Positions 1-9,994 of a stretch of 64,000 bases of DNA are shown here, one piece after another; the stretch's first letter is position 1, and each line of letters opens with the position of its first letter. Under the pieces are notes generated by a model. It made no database searches. It saw nothing but the letters and a program-made list of their open reading frames with translations, and was not told the DNA's origin. Both the position numbers and the translations under genes were made by a program. This DNA is from Ferdinandcohnia sp036962685 (GTDB lineage: Bacteria; Bacillota; Bacilli; Bacillales; Bacillaceae_L). Where the stretch lies: NCBI RefSeq assembly GCF_036962685.1, contig NZ_JBALOP010000002.1:230229-294228 (forward strand). The letters are read 5' to 3'.

Positions 1-534
1 ATTATTGTTGTACTTTCATTTGTTAGGACTTCTTTGGGTACACAGCAAATGCCACCAAATCAGGTTTTAATTGGACTTGCCTTGTTTTTAACTTTTTTTG
101 TTATGGCACCTACGTTTAGTGAAGTGAATGACCAAGCTTTAACTCCCCTTTTTAATGAGGAAATAAATTTAGAGGAAGCCTATATCCGTGCTGCTGTACC
201 ATTTAAGGAGTTTATGAGTGTACATACTCGGCAAAAGGACCTGGAGTTGTTTTTAAATTACTCAGGAGCAGAAAGGCCGGCAACCATTCAAGATATTCCT
301 TTAACCGCATTGGTTCCAGCATTTGCAATAAGTGAACTTAAAACAGCATTTCAGATCGGGTTTATGATTTTTATTCCGTTTCTTGTGATCGATATGGTTG
401 TAGCGAGTATCCTGATGTCAATGGGAATGATGATGCTTCCGCCTGTTATGATTTCCTTGCCATTCAAAATACTCTTATTTGTTCTTGTCGATGGATGGTA
501 TTTGATCGTCAAATCCTTATTACAAACCTTTTAA
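1..534 (+). CDS. fliP: Flagellar export apparatus protein FliP (5' end cut by window)
   Basis: FliP is an integral membrane component of the flagellar type III export gate, working with FliQ, FliR, FlhA and FlhB. The reading frame is open from base 1, and residues ahead of the first internal start (VVLSFVRTS, then GTQQMPPNQ) belong to the family core, so the gene begins upstream of the window. The 177 residues present include a hydrophobic segment after the PPNQVL motif, the soluble loop, and two C-terminal membrane segments around the conserved PPVMISLPFK stretch. It is followed after 12 bases by fliQ in the B. subtilis fla/che order. A start at the internal TTG (position 34) is unlikely because it would remove conserved sequence. 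Confidence 0.95.
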   Translation: MIVVLSFVRTSLGTQQMPPNQVLIGLALFLTFFVMAPTFSEVNDQALTPLFNEEINLEEAYIRAAVPFKEFMSVHTRQKDLELFLNYSGAERPATIQDIPLTALVPAFAISELKTAFQIGFMIFIPFLVIDMVVASILMSMGMMMLPPVMISLPFKILLFVLVDGWYLIVKSLLQTF

Positions 535-546
535 AGTAGGTGAGCA

Positions 547-819
547 GTGTTGAGTCCTGAAGTAGTCATTTCATTAGCAGAAAAAGGTGTATATACAACA
601 TTAATGATTTGTGGTCCACTATTATTGGTTGCACTTGTCGTTGGGCTCATGGTGAGTGTGTTCCAAGCAACAACACAAATTCAGGAGCAAACCCTAGCAT
701 TTATTCCTAAAATTGTTGCTGTACTAGTTGGCTTGGTATTCTTTGGACCTTGGATGCTTTCAAAGATGCTTGCGTATACACATGATATATTTAGTAATTT
801 GACGAGATTTGTAGGTTGA
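547..819 (+). CDS. fliQ: Flagellar export apparatus protein FliQ
   Basis: Small membrane subunit of the flagellar type III export gate, 90 residues, the usual family length. Two hydrophobic helices flank the conserved central stretch with QATTQIQEQTLAF and the FFGPWML motif. The start is the GTG at 547, preceded by GTAGGTGAG; a TTG directly follows it, so the start could be one codon later. It lies 12 bases after fliP and 4 bases before fliR, consistent with one transcript and probably coupled translation. Confidence 0.95.
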   Translation: MLSPEVVISLAEKGVYTTLMICGPLLLVALVVGLMVSVFQATTQIQEQTLAFIPKIVAVLVGLVFFGPWMLSKMLAYTHDIFSNLTRFVG

Positions 820-823
820 AAAA

Positions 824-1600
824 ATGACAGAGGTTTATACCTATTTTCCTGCATTTTTGCTTGTTTTAGTTAGGGTAACGAGCTTTTTTGTAACAATGCC
901 TTTGTTTTCCTACCGAACTCTTCCTGCTTCACATCGGATTGGCATTGCATTTTTTATTTCATGGATTATGTTCTTATCAATGGAAAATCCGATTCTCCAA
1001 ATCGATGGCTTTTATATCATGCTTATTTTAAAAGAGGCGATGGTAGGATTATTAATTGGCTTAATAGCCTATATGATTTTTGCGGCAATTCAAATTGCCG
1101 GAGGTTTTATTGATTTTCAAATGGGATTTGCTATCGCGAATGTCATTGATCCACAAACTGGAGCACAAAGCCCGTTAATGGGACAATATTTATATACATT
1201 TGCACTTCTTTTTTTATTGGCAATCAATGGCCACCATCTTTTATTGGACGGAATATTTTATAGCTATGAATTTATACCAATGGAGCAGGCGACACTTCCG
1301 TTTGGCAATGATAATCTTGTTGAATTTGTTTTAAGAGCTTTTAGTACGATGTTTATTATTGCTTTCCAGATGTCCATGCCAGTCGTAGGTGCTTTGTTTT
1401 TAGTGGATATTGCCTTAGGGATTGTTGCAAGAACAGTTCCCCAGTTAAATGTGTTTGTAGTGGGACTGCCATTGAAAATTGGGGTTAGTTTTGTTGTTAT
1501 GTTAATCGCGATATCGATGATGTTTATGCTTGTCGGGAAACTGGTAGACAATATGCTATATACGATGAGAGGATTAATGGAACTTTTAGGAGGAAGCTAG
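824..1600 (+). CDS. fliR: Flagellar export apparatus protein FliR
   Basis: Membrane protein of the flagellar export gate; FliP, FliQ and FliR together form the core of the export channel in the basal body. The 258 residues are strongly hydrophobic with about six predicted membrane segments. Family features include the loop GGFIDFQMGFAIANVIDPQ near residues 92-110 and PQLNVFVVGLPLKI near 206-219. Its stop at 1598-1600 abuts the flhB ATG at 1601 with no gap, so the two are probably translationally coupled. Confidence 0.96.
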   Translation: MTEVYTYFPAFLLVLVRVTSFFVTMPLFSYRTLPASHRIGIAFFISWIMFLSMENPILQIDGFYIMLILKEAMVGLLIGLIAYMIFAAIQIAGGFIDFQMGFAIANVIDPQTGAQSPLMGQYLYTFALLFLLAINGHHLLLDGIFYSYEFIPMEQATLPFGNDNLVEFVLRAFSTMFIIAFQMSMPVVGALFLVDIALGIVARTVPQLNVFVVGLPLKIGVSFVVMLIAISMMFMLVGKLVDNMLYTMRGLMELLGGS

Positions 1601-2683
1601 ATGTATTTTGTTCGCCTTAACCTACAATTTTTTGCTGGTGAAAAAACAGAAAAAGCCACTCCTAAAAAACGTCAAGAAACAAGGAAAAAAGGACAGGTTG
1701 CAAAGAGTGCTGATGTAAACACGGCTATTCTATTGCTAGCCATCTTTTTTACTCTTCTTGTTTTTGGAGGTTTTATTTTTGAACGTATTTTGACGTTTTT
1801 AAAGCATTCATTTAGTCATTATTTATCGATAAAGCCAACTGAACAAAGTGTTCAGGAAATATTTATCGAATTATCTTTAGAAGTTGCAATTATTTTAGCA
1901 CCAATTATGGTGGTAGCCGTTATTGCTGGGATTGCAGCAAACCTTATGCAGGTTGGTTTTCTGTTTTCACCAGAAGCTATTCAAATGAAATTAAATAAGC
2001 TTGATCCAATTCAAGGCTTTAAACGAATTTATTCGATTCGTGCGCTTGTTGAGATGATTAAATCTATCTTAAAAATTGTTATTGTAGGTGGCGTGACATT
2101 TGCAATACTTTGGTTTCGCTTAGAAGATATTTTGTCTTTATCTCAGAAAACTGTAGGGGCCGCATTAATTGTTCTAGCGAAACTCACTGTTCAGATGGGT
2201 TTGTTTGCTGGTGGTGCACTTTTATTCTTATCTTTTTTGGATTATCTTTATCAACGCTTTGATTATGAAAAAAACATTAGAATGTCAAAGCAAGATATTA
2301 AAGATGAATTCAAAAAGACAGAAGGGGACCCTTTAATCAAATCAAAAATCAAGCAAAAACAACGCGAAATGGCAATGAGCCGCATGATGCAAGAAGTGCC
2401 AAAGGCCGATGTTATTATTACAAACCCCACTCATTTTGCAGTTGCTTTGAAATATGACGAGGCAAAAATGGATGCGCCATTCGTTGTCGCAAAGGGAGTA
2501 GACTTTGTAGCAGTAAGGATTAAGGAAATTGCTAAAGAACATGAAATTACAACCATTGAAAATCGGCCACTTGCAAGAGCACTTTATGCAGGGACAGATA
2601 TTGGGGATGCCATCCCCGAAGAATATTTTAAAGCGGTAGCTGAAATACTTGCCTATGTATACCGCTTAAAAGAGAAGGTTTAA
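1601..2683 (+). CDS. flhB: Flagellar export switch protein FlhB
   Basis: Membrane protein that switches export specificity from hook to filament substrates. The 360 residues carry the N-terminal GEKTEKATPKKR signature, four membrane segments, and a cytosolic domain with the autocleavage motif NPTH at residues 275-278 (N275-P276 is the expected cleavage bond). The C-terminal part has the family pattern of ENRPLARALY. It starts immediately after the fliR stop. In the family, cleavage within NPTH changes which substrates are accepted; an intact motif suggests a working protein. Confidence 0.96.
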   Translation: MYFVRLNLQFFAGEKTEKATPKKRQETRKKGQVAKSADVNTAILLLAIFFTLLVFGGFIFERILTFLKHSFSHYLSIKPTEQSVQEIFIELSLEVAIILAPIMVVAVIAGIAANLMQVGFLFSPEAIQMKLNKLDPIQGFKRIYSIRALVEMIKSILKIVIVGGVTFAILWFRLEDILSLSQKTVGAALIVLAKLTVQMGLFAGGALLFLSFLDYLYQRFDYEKNIRMSKQDIKDEFKKTEGDPLIKSKIKQKQREMAMSRMMQEVPKADVIITNPTHFAVALKYDEAKMDAPFVVAKGVDFVAVRIKEIAKEHEITTIENRPLARALYAGTDIGDAIPEEYFKAVAEILAYVYRLKEKV

Positions 2684-2740
2684 AAATTTTTCCACCTTCA
2701 ATCATCAATTGTGCTTTTTTTACTTAAAGGAGAGAAAACA

Positions 2741-4777
2741 ATGCGAGCAAGAGATTTATCCGTTTTATTAAGTGTAATCTTAATAGTTGCGATGCTTATT
2801 ATTCCATTTCCAGCTTGGCTGCTAAGTGTCCTCATTATCATTAATATTTCTCTTGCACTCTTGGTCCTCTTAACATCAATGAATATGCAGGAACCACTCC
2901 AATTTTCAATCTTTCCATCATTATTACTTCTACTAACCCTATTTAGGTTAGGGTTAAATGTTTCAACAACAAGATCGATTCTTTCAACTGGGGATGGCGG
3001 TGGAGTAGTCCACACCTTTGGAACCTTTGTTGTTGGGGGAAATATTGTTGTTGGATTTGTTGTGTTTTTAATCCTCGTTATTATTCAATTTATTGTTATT
3101 ACAAAAGGTTCCGAACGTGTATCGGAAGTTGCTGCACGATTTACATTAGATGCAATGCCAGGTAAGCAAATGAGTATTGACGCTGATTTAAATGCGGGGA
3201 TGATTTCAGATACTGAAGCCCGCGAACGCCGTGAAAAGGTAAGTAGGGAAGCTGACTTTTACGGAGCGATGGACGGTGCAAGTAAGTTCGTAAAAGGGGA
3301 TGCGATTGCAGGTATCATTATTGTACTTATCAACTTGATTTTTGGTTTCATCATTGGAATGACACAGCACGGGTTGGGTTTCCAAGAGTCCCTTTCAAAA
3401 TTTACACTATTAACAATAGGGGATGGACTCGTTAGTCAGATTCCTGCATTGTTAATTTCTACTGCAACAGGGATTGTTGTCACACGTGCTGCTTCAGAAG
3501 GAAATTTAGGAACAGATATTACAAGGCAATTATTTGCTTATCCTAAAATGCTTTACGTGACAGCAGGTACAATCTTCATGTTAGGACTATTTACTCCCAT
3601 TCATGATGTATTAACCATATCCATCTCAAGTTTTTTAGCGATTGGCGGTTTTATGATTTCCAAAAACAAGGATAAGGAGATACAGGTAGAGCCTGATACG
3701 GAAGAAGAGGTACAAATTGAGGATCTAAAAAGTCCCGAAAGCGTTGTTAATTTGTTAAATGTTGATCCAATTGAGTTTGAGTTTGGCTACGGTCTGATTC
3801 CTTTAGCGGACACAAACCAAGGTGGGGATATTTTAGACCGGATTGTTATGATCCGTAGACAATTGGCTATTGAGTTAGGTTTAGTCATACCAGTAGTTAG
3901 AATAAGAGATAATATTCAGTTACAGCCAAATGAGTATCGCTTGAAAATAAAAGGCAGTGAAATGGCTCGAGGGGAACTGTTGCTAGACCATTTCTTGGCG
4001 ATGAGTCCAGGCTATGAGGATGATTCGATTGAAGGTATTGATACAGTCGAGCCATCATTTGGTTTGCCAGCAAAGTGGATTTCTGAGGATATGAAGGACC
4101 AGGCAGAAATGCAAGGATATACAGTGGTTGACCCACCATCTGTTGTATCTACACATATTACCGAGGTCATTAGAAGAAATGCTCATGAACTACTCGGAAG
4201 ACAAGAAACGAAGCAATTAATTGATCATTTAAAGGAATCATACCCAATTTTAGTTGAGGAAGTAACACCTAACCCATTATCGGTCGGGGACATTCAAAAG
4301 GTATTGGCGAAATTATTAAAAGAAAATGTTTCGATTCGAAACCTACCGATTATTTTTGAAACCTTGGCTGATTTTGGCCGAATGACAACTGATACTGATC
4401 TATTAACGGAATATGTTAGACAATCCCTTGCTAGACAGATTACAAATCAATACATTGTTCAAGGAGAAACAATGAAGGTTGTGACTCTGTCCGGTCGGGT
4501 TGAAAAGCAGGTTGCAGATGGTGTTCAGCAAACAGAGCATGGAAATTATTTATCTATCGACCCAAATGTGTCCGGGTCCATCATTGAATCCATTGCAAAG
4601 CAAATCGAAACTGTCAGTATGGGCGAGCAGTCTCCGATTTTATTATGCTCGCCTGCAGTCAGAATGTATGTAAGGCAATTAATTGAACGATATTTTCCAC
4701 AGGTTCCCGTTCTTTCCTATAATGAACTTGAGGCAAATGTGGAGGTTCAAAGTGTTGGGGTGGTGAATATAGATTGA
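2741..4777 (+). CDS. flhA: Flagellar export protein FlhA
   Basis: Largest membrane component of the flagellar export gate; its cytosolic domain docks export substrate-chaperone complexes. The ATG at 2741 is chosen over upstream GTG 2711 because AAAGGAGAG lies at 2726-2734 and the protein then starts MRARDLSVLL like its relatives. This gives 678 residues, close to B. subtilis FlhA. The N-terminal half is membrane spanning and contains the family signature ARFTLDAMPGKQM near residues 130-143; the C-terminal half is the soluble FlhA-C domain. Its stop overlaps the flhF TTG start (bases 4774-4777). Confidence 0.96.
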   Translation: MRARDLSVLLSVILIVAMLIIPFPAWLLSVLIIINISLALLVLLTSMNMQEPLQFSIFPSLLLLLTLFRLGLNVSTTRSILSTGDGGGVVHTFGTFVVGGNIVVGFVVFLILVIIQFIVITKGSERVSEVAARFTLDAMPGKQMSIDADLNAGMISDTEARERREKVSREADFYGAMDGASKFVKGDAIAGIIIVLINLIFGFIIGMTQHGLGFQESLSKFTLLTIGDGLVSQIPALLISTATGIVVTRAASEGNLGTDITRQLFAYPKMLYVTAGTIFMLGLFTPIHDVLTISISSFLAIGGFMISKNKDKEIQVEPDTEEEVQIEDLKSPESVVNLLNVDPIEFEFGYGLIPLADTNQGGDILDRIVMIRRQLAIELGLVIPVVRIRDNIQLQPNEYRLKIKGSEMARGELLLDHFLAMSPGYEDDSIEGIDTVEPSFGLPAKWISEDMKDQAEMQGYTVVDPPSVVSTHITEVIRRNAHELLGRQETKQLIDHLKESYPILVEEVTPNPLSVGDIQKVLAKLLKENVSIRNLPIIFETLADFGRMTTDTDLLTEYVRQSLARQITNQYIVQGETMKVVTLSGRVEKQVADGVQQTEHGNYLSIDPNVSGSIIESIAKQIETVSMGEQSPILLCSPAVRMYVRQLIERYFPQVPVLSYNELEANVEVQSVGVVNID

Positions 4778-5946
4778 AGGTGAAAAAATACATCGCTCCT
4801 TCCATGCCGGAAGCGATGAAAATGATTCGAGCAGAATTAGGTAGTGAAGCGGTAATTTTAAATTCAAAGCTTGTTCAAACACAAGGTTTTTTTGGTCTTT
4901 TTCGAAAAAAGAATTTTGAAGTTATTGCAGCTGTTGACCCAGAGGCTCCAAGAAGGCAAATGGTGAAGCCTAAAGAAAAGGAACGAAAGATACCTGAAAT
5001 CGAAAAAAAAATCGAACCACAAAAACCTGTTATTCGTGAGCCATTAAATAAATATGCTGAAAAGGAATCTCATGGGCCTGCTCCAGAGCTTCTAAAAGAA
5101 ATTCAAGACCTAAAAGCAGCTATGAAGGAATTATCCACTGATATTAGCCCGTATACGGGTCCCCTTCAAGAAATGAATCAATTGCTGCTACATCAAGAAA
5201 TTAACCCATCGATTCGGAAAAAAATCATGTCAGGTTTATTGGAAAAATGGTATTTGGCATCTGAAAAAGCTACATTTGAAGAAGTCCAAAATTGGACAAA
5301 GGAATGTTTGAACTTATTAATTTCTAACGTAAAATACGGCGGTTTAACGTATCAAAAAAAGTATATTAATGTAGTAGGCCCAACTGGGGTTGGAAAAACC
5401 ACAACCATTGCGAAAATTGCTGCAGACTGTATGTTAAAGGACAAAAAAAGAATCGCCTTTATTACAACCGATACATTTCGGATTGCGGCCATTGAGCAAT
5501 TGAAAACTTATGCGAAAATTCTAGGTGCACCTGTTGAGGTTTGTTATTCCTTTGAAGATTTTAAAAAAGCGAAAGAAGCTTATAAAGACTATGATATTGT
5601 TTTCATTGATACAGCAGGTAGGAATTTCCGGAATGAAAAATATATTGATGATTTAAATAATTTAATTCATTTTTCAAATGATATGGAGACGTTTTTAGTC
5701 CTTTCTTTAACATCAAAAATGAATGATATGAAAGTGATATATGAACAATTTTCAAAAATTACGATATCAAAATTTATATTTACAAAAGTGGATGAAACGG
5801 CAAACTATGGAGCAATGGTGAATTTAATTGTCGATTCTGGTATTGGGGTTGCTTATTTAACAAATGGACAAAATGTACCAGATGACATCGTCATTGCATC
5901 GCCTTCCTTGATCGCTAATACTATCCTTGGAGTAGATGAATCATGA
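4774..5946 (+). CDS. flhF: SRP-type GTPase FlhF
   Basis: GTPase of the SRP/FtsY class that governs flagellar placement, together with FlhG. The 390-residue protein has a charged, variable N-terminal domain (about 1-110), then an NG domain. The P-loop GPTGVGKTTT begins near residue 202, followed by the DTAGR motif and TKVDET for guanine recognition. The start is a TTG inside the flhA stop (overlap of 4 bases), giving MKVKKYIAPSMPEA, which matches the known family start; a GTG two codons later is the alternative. It overlaps flhG by an ATGA. Confidence 0.93.
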   Translation: MKVKKYIAPSMPEAMKMIRAELGSEAVILNSKLVQTQGFFGLFRKKNFEVIAAVDPEAPRRQMVKPKEKERKIPEIEKKIEPQKPVIREPLNKYAEKESHGPAPELLKEIQDLKAAMKELSTDISPYTGPLQEMNQLLLHQEINPSIRKKIMSGLLEKWYLASEKATFEEVQNWTKECLNLLISNVKYGGLTYQKKYINVVGPTGVGKTTTIAKIAADCMLKDKKRIAFITTDTFRIAAIEQLKTYAKILGAPVEVCYSFEDFKKAKEAYKDYDIVFIDTAGRNFRNEKYIDDLNNLIHFSNDMETFLVLSLTSKMNDMKVIYEQFSKITISKFIFTKVDETANYGAMVNLIVDSGIGVAYLTNGQNVPDDIVIASPSLIANTILGVDES

Positions 5947-6818
5947 TAGACCAAGCTACAACTCTTCGTAAAAAACTAGCATCGATGAATAACGAACAAG
6001 ACCAGCCGAAGACAATAGCTGTAATCAGTGGAAAAGGTGGAGTAGGAAAATCTAATCTCTCTTTGAACTTTTCTATTGCCTTATCTCAATTTGGTAAAAA
6101 GGTCTTGCTTTTTGATATGGATATCGGGATGGGGAATATTGATATTTTAATGGGGATTACCGCCCACCATACGATTGTTGATTTATTTGAGAATAATCTT
6201 TCTATCAATGATTTACTTATAAAGGGGCCGGAAGGTATTGACTATATTGCAGGTGGAAATGGGTTGCCGAATCTTTTTAAGCTTGATGAAAATAAATCAG
6301 AATATTTAATCAACCAATTGCAACTCGTGCTGAATAACTATGACTACGTTATATTTGATATGGGTGCAGGAATGACGGAGGAAAATGTAAAATTCCTCAT
6401 GGCAATGGATGATATCTTTGTTATAACTACACCTGAGCCAACCGCAATTACAGATGCTTATTCAGCAATGAAATACATCTGGTTGTTTGACCAAACTATT
6501 CCTTTATTCTTAATTGTTAATCGTGCCGAAAATGAGTCGGAAGGCATGCAAACCCTTAAAAGATTAAAGCAAGCGGTATTGCAGTTTTTAGTAAAGGAAG
6601 TCAAAATATTAGGTGTTTTACTCGATGATAAAACCGTTCAAAAGGCTGTAAGTCACCAAGAGCCATTTTTGATATATGCGCCAAAAGCTGTCATAAGTAA
6701 AAACTTATTGGATATATGCAAAAATTATCTAAATAAAAATAATGAAAAAAATCACGATAAGAAGCAACAAACATCCTTTATATCAAAGTTACAGCGTTTT
6801 TTCGTACGTGGTAGATAG
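5943..6818 (+). CDS. flhG: MinD-like ATPase FlhG (YlxH)
   Basis: MinD/ParA-family ATPase that acts with FlhF to control the number and position of flagellar basal bodies. The 291 residues show the deviant Walker A SGKGGVGKSN at about 29-38, the following FDMDIGMGN region typical of MinD proteins, and FDMGAGM in place of the Walker B segment. There is no obvious membrane-targeting amphipathic end, though the C terminus is basic (KNNEKNHDKK). It starts at an ATG overlapping the flhF stop and ends 10 bases before cheB. Confidence 0.93.
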   Translation: MIDQATTLRKKLASMNNEQDQPKTIAVISGKGGVGKSNLSLNFSIALSQFGKKVLLFDMDIGMGNIDILMGITAHHTIVDLFENNLSINDLLIKGPEGIDYIAGGNGLPNLFKLDENKSEYLINQLQLVLNNYDYVIFDMGAGMTEENVKFLMAMDDIFVITTPEPTAITDAYSAMKYIWLFDQTIPLFLIVNRAENESEGMQTLKRLKQAVLQFLVKEVKILGVLLDDKTVQKAVSHQEPFLIYAPKAVISKNLLDICKNYLNKNNEKNHDKKQQTSFISKLQRFFVRGR

Positions 6819-6828
6819 GAGCCTTATG

Positions 6829-7893
6829 ATGACAAAACTAAATGTTCTTATTGTAGACGATTCAGCATTTATGAGGAAACTCATTTCTAATTTTCTTCAG
6901 GAAGATTCAAGGATTGAAGTTGTTGGCACTGCAAGAAACGGAATCGATGCACTGAATAAAATTAAAATACTCAATCCGGATGTTGTAACTTTGGATGTTG
7001 AGATGCCTGAAATGAATGGAATTGAAGCGTTAAAGCGAATTATGAGTGAAGTTCCGCGTCCAGTTGTCATGCTTTCAAGTACAACGAAAGAAGGAGCAGA
7101 GAACACATTACTAGCGATTCAGCATGGCGCTGTTGATTTTATTCAAAAACCATCGGGTCCAATTTCCATCGATCTTCATCTAATAAAAAATGAAATTGTG
7201 ACAAAAGTACTGAATGCTGGAAGAGTAAATATTGCTTTGCTAAAAAAGCCATTGAAAATACAAGAAACAATTACCAGTAGATTTGTAGATTATAGTAAAA
7301 TAGAACTAGAATCCAATAGAAGCATTAAAAAAATTGTTTGTATGGGTACTTCAACAGGGGGACCAAGAGCATTACAACAAGTTCTCACTGAATTTCCAAG
7401 AAATTATCCTTTACCAATTGTAATTGTTCAGCATATGCCAGCAGGCTTTACGAAATCGTTAGCTAACAGGCTGAATAGTTTATGTGAGATTACTGTTAAA
7501 GAAGCTGAAAACGGGGAATTTTTAAAGCCAGGAACAGCTTATATCGCCCCAGGTGGCTATCACATGAAAATAAAAAAGATTGGGACTTCATTCGCCGTGA
7601 ATATTGATGAAAGTGAAATTACAAATGGACATAGACCATCAGTTGATGTCCTATTTGAATCACTTAGTGAAATCAAAGGAATTCAAAAAATATCCGTTAT
7701 AATGACTGGAATGGGTACAGATGGGACTTATGGACTAAAGAAGCTTAAAGAGACGGGACAAGCTGTTTCCATAGCGGAATCTCAAGATACCTCAATTGTT
7801 TTCGGAATGCCAAAGTCAGCAATCGAGACACATTTAGTTGATAGAGTTGAAAGTTTAGAGGATATAGCAAGTACCATACTAAGCCTTACATAG
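6829..7893 (+). CDS. cheB: Chemotaxis response regulator protein-glutamate methylesterase CheB
   Basis: Removes methyl groups from chemoreceptor glutamates during adaptation. The receiver domain (about 1-125) has the acidic pair DD at 10-11 and phosphoacceptor D56 in TLDVEMPEMNG. The C-terminal esterase domain has GTSTGGP, HMPAGFT and TGMGTDG motifs carrying the Ser-His-Asp triad. Two adjacent ATGs (6826, 6829) fit; 6829 is better spaced from TAGGAG at 6816-6821. Length is 354-355 residues, the family norm. A longer frame upstream overlaps flhG and is not needed. Confidence 0.95.
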   Translation: MTKLNVLIVDDSAFMRKLISNFLQEDSRIEVVGTARNGIDALNKIKILNPDVVTLDVEMPEMNGIEALKRIMSEVPRPVVMLSSTTKEGAENTLLAIQHGAVDFIQKPSGPISIDLHLIKNEIVTKVLNAGRVNIALLKKPLKIQETITSRFVDYSKIELESNRSIKKIVCMGTSTGGPRALQQVLTEFPRNYPLPIVIVQHMPAGFTKSLANRLNSLCEITVKEAENGEFLKPGTAYIAPGGYHMKIKKIGTSFAVNIDESEITNGHRPSVDVLFESLSEIKGIQKISVIMTGMGTDGTYGLKKLKETGQAVSIAESQDTSIVFGMPKSAIETHLVDRVESLEDIASTILSLT

Positions 7894-7911
7894 GTAAAGG
7901 GGTGTTATTTG

Positions 7912-9966
7912 ATGGAAATGGATCAATATTTAGAAGTGTTTATTGAAGAAAGTAAAGAACATCTCCAGGCTTGTAATGAGCATTTGTTGGAATTGGAAAA
8001 AGAACCTGAAAATATTTCAATCGTTAATGAAATTTTCCGTTCGGCCCATACATTAAAGGGTATGTCTGCCACAATGGGATATGATGATTTAGCAAGCCTC
8101 ACACATCAAATGGAAAATGTACTCGATGGCATCCGAAATATGAAAATTCATGTTACACCATCACTTTTAGATATTGTTTTCAAAGCAGTAGATTATCTAG
8201 AAGAAATGATTTTTTCAATTGCAGACGGAGGAGACGGAAAAAAAGATGTTTCAGATGTCGTGTTTTTATTGAAAAAGATTGAAAATGGAGAAGAAATTAA
8301 AGATGAGGAACCCCCCATCTCAGTAGAGCTAAAAAATGAAAATGTTGCTGTAAGTTCTAATTATGATGATTTTGAATTAACAGTCATTCAACAATCAAAA
8401 GAACAAGGCTTTAATTGTTATGAAATCACAATCCTACTTAGAGAGGATTGTTTATTAAAGGCCGCTCGTGTTTTTATGGTATTTGAAGTTCTTGAACAGG
8501 TCGGAGAAATCATTAAATCCATTCCTTCGGTAGATCAATTAGAGGAAGAGCAATTTCAAAATGAGTTTACGGTAACCCTCATATCAACCGAATTAGCCGA
8601 GAATATCGAAAAACGAATTATGAAAGTATCTGAAATAGATAGAGTAACAGTACTAGATGTTCAACTTAATTCATTAAAGACTGGAGTACAAGAACAAATA
8701 AATGACCAAATTAAGGCACATGCGGAGGCTGCTCCTACTCTAGCAGTCTTGGATGAACAAACGAAATCTGAAAAAGAAGATAATCATCCTGCTAAATCAA
8801 GTAGTAAGCATAATGGCAATCATAAGACAATTAGGGTCAATATTGAACGACTTGATATTCTTATGAATTTATTTGAGGAATTAGTCATTGATAGAGGACG
8901 TTTAGAACAAATCTCACGTGACCTAAATCATTCTGAGTTGGATGAAACAGTTGAAAGAATGTCGAGAATTTCAGGAGATTTACAAAATATTATCCTTACA
9001 ATGAGAATGGTTCCTGTTGAAACAGTATTTAATCGCTTTCCACGGATGGTACGCCAATTAGCAAAGGATTTGCATAAAAAAATTAACCTTCAAATCATTG
9101 GTGCGGAAACGGAGTTAGATCGAACTGTTATTGATGAAATCGGTGATCCACTTGTACATCTTTTACGTAATGCGCTAGACCATGGGATTGAAACACCAGA
9201 AGTCAGAGTACAAAATGGAAAACAAGAAGAAGGTACGGTTGTTTTACGTGCCTACCACAGTGGAAACCATATCTTCATCGAAATTGAAGATGATGGTGCA
9301 GGTATTAGTCGTGACAAAATCATTCAAAAGGCTATAAACAAAGGGCTCATTACAGAAAAAGTAGGAGAGTCTTTAACGGATAGCCAAGTATTTGATTTCA
9401 TTATGTCCTCTGGTTTTTCAACAGCAGAAAAAATCTCGGATGTTTCTGGACGTGGTGTGGGTCTGGATGTTGTAAAAAACACAATTGAATCACTAGGTGG
9501 CTCGATTACGATTCGTTCAGTGATTGGTAAAGGGTCCGTTTTTTCAATCCAACTTCCGCTTACATTATCAATTATATCTGTCATGCTTGTCGAAGTTCAA
9601 AATGAAAAATATGCAATCCCACTTTCTTCAATTATTGAGACTGCAATCATCAAAAAGAGTGAGATTCTTCATGCACACAATCAAAAGGTAATAGATTTTA
9701 GAGGAAAAGTTGTGCCGTTAGTAAACTTGAAGGATATTTTTGAAGTCCCAATCGCCACTGATGAGGATGAGTATCTTTCTGTTGTCATTGTGAAAAAAGG
9801 TGAAAAGAGCGCAGGACTCATTGTTGATTCATTCATTGGACAACAAGAGATTGTGTTGAAATCGCTAGGAAACTATTTAACAAATGTATTCGCGATTTCC
9901 GGAGCAACCATATTAGGTGATGGCCAAGTCGCTTTAATTGTCGATTGTAATGCATTAATCAAATAA
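7912..9966 (+). CDS. cheA: Chemotaxis histidine kinase CheA
   Basis: Central kinase of chemotaxis; it autophosphorylates under receptor control and passes phosphate to CheY and CheB. The 684-residue protein has the P1 Hpt domain with H46 in AHTLKGM, a P2-like region, the dimerisation domain, an HATPase domain (NALDHGIE, DDGAG, GRGVGLDV motifs) and a C-terminal CheW-like domain. Start ATG 7912 is preferred to the TTG one codon earlier; AAAGGGG lies upstream at 7896-7902. It sits between cheB and cheW as in B. subtilis. Confidence 0.97.
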   Translation: MEMDQYLEVFIEESKEHLQACNEHLLELEKEPENISIVNEIFRSAHTLKGMSATMGYDDLASLTHQMENVLDGIRNMKIHVTPSLLDIVFKAVDYLEEMIFSIADGGDGKKDVSDVVFLLKKIENGEEIKDEEPPISVELKNENVAVSSNYDDFELTVIQQSKEQGFNCYEITILLREDCLLKAARVFMVFEVLEQVGEIIKSIPSVDQLEEEQFQNEFTVTLISTELAENIEKRIMKVSEIDRVTVLDVQLNSLKTGVQEQINDQIKAHAEAAPTLAVLDEQTKSEKEDNHPAKSSSKHNGNHKTIRVNIERLDILMNLFEELVIDRGRLEQISRDLNHSELDETVERMSRISGDLQNIILTMRMVPVETVFNRFPRMVRQLAKDLHKKINLQIIGAETELDRTVIDEIGDPLVHLLRNALDHGIETPEVRVQNGKQEEGTVVLRAYHSGNHIFIEIEDDGAGISRDKIIQKAINKGLITEKVGESLTDSQVFDFIMSSGFSTAEKISDVSGRGVGLDVVKNTIESLGGSITIRSVIGKGSVFSIQLPLTLSIISVMLVEVQNEKYAIPLSSIIETAIIKKSEILHAHNQKVIDFRGKVVPLVNLKDIFEVPIATDEDEYLSVVIVKKGEKSAGLIVDSFIGQQEIVLKSLGNYLTNVFAISGATILGDGQVALIVDCNALIK

Positions 9967-9994
9967 TCTTTTGTAGGGTAAAGGGGGAGAAAAA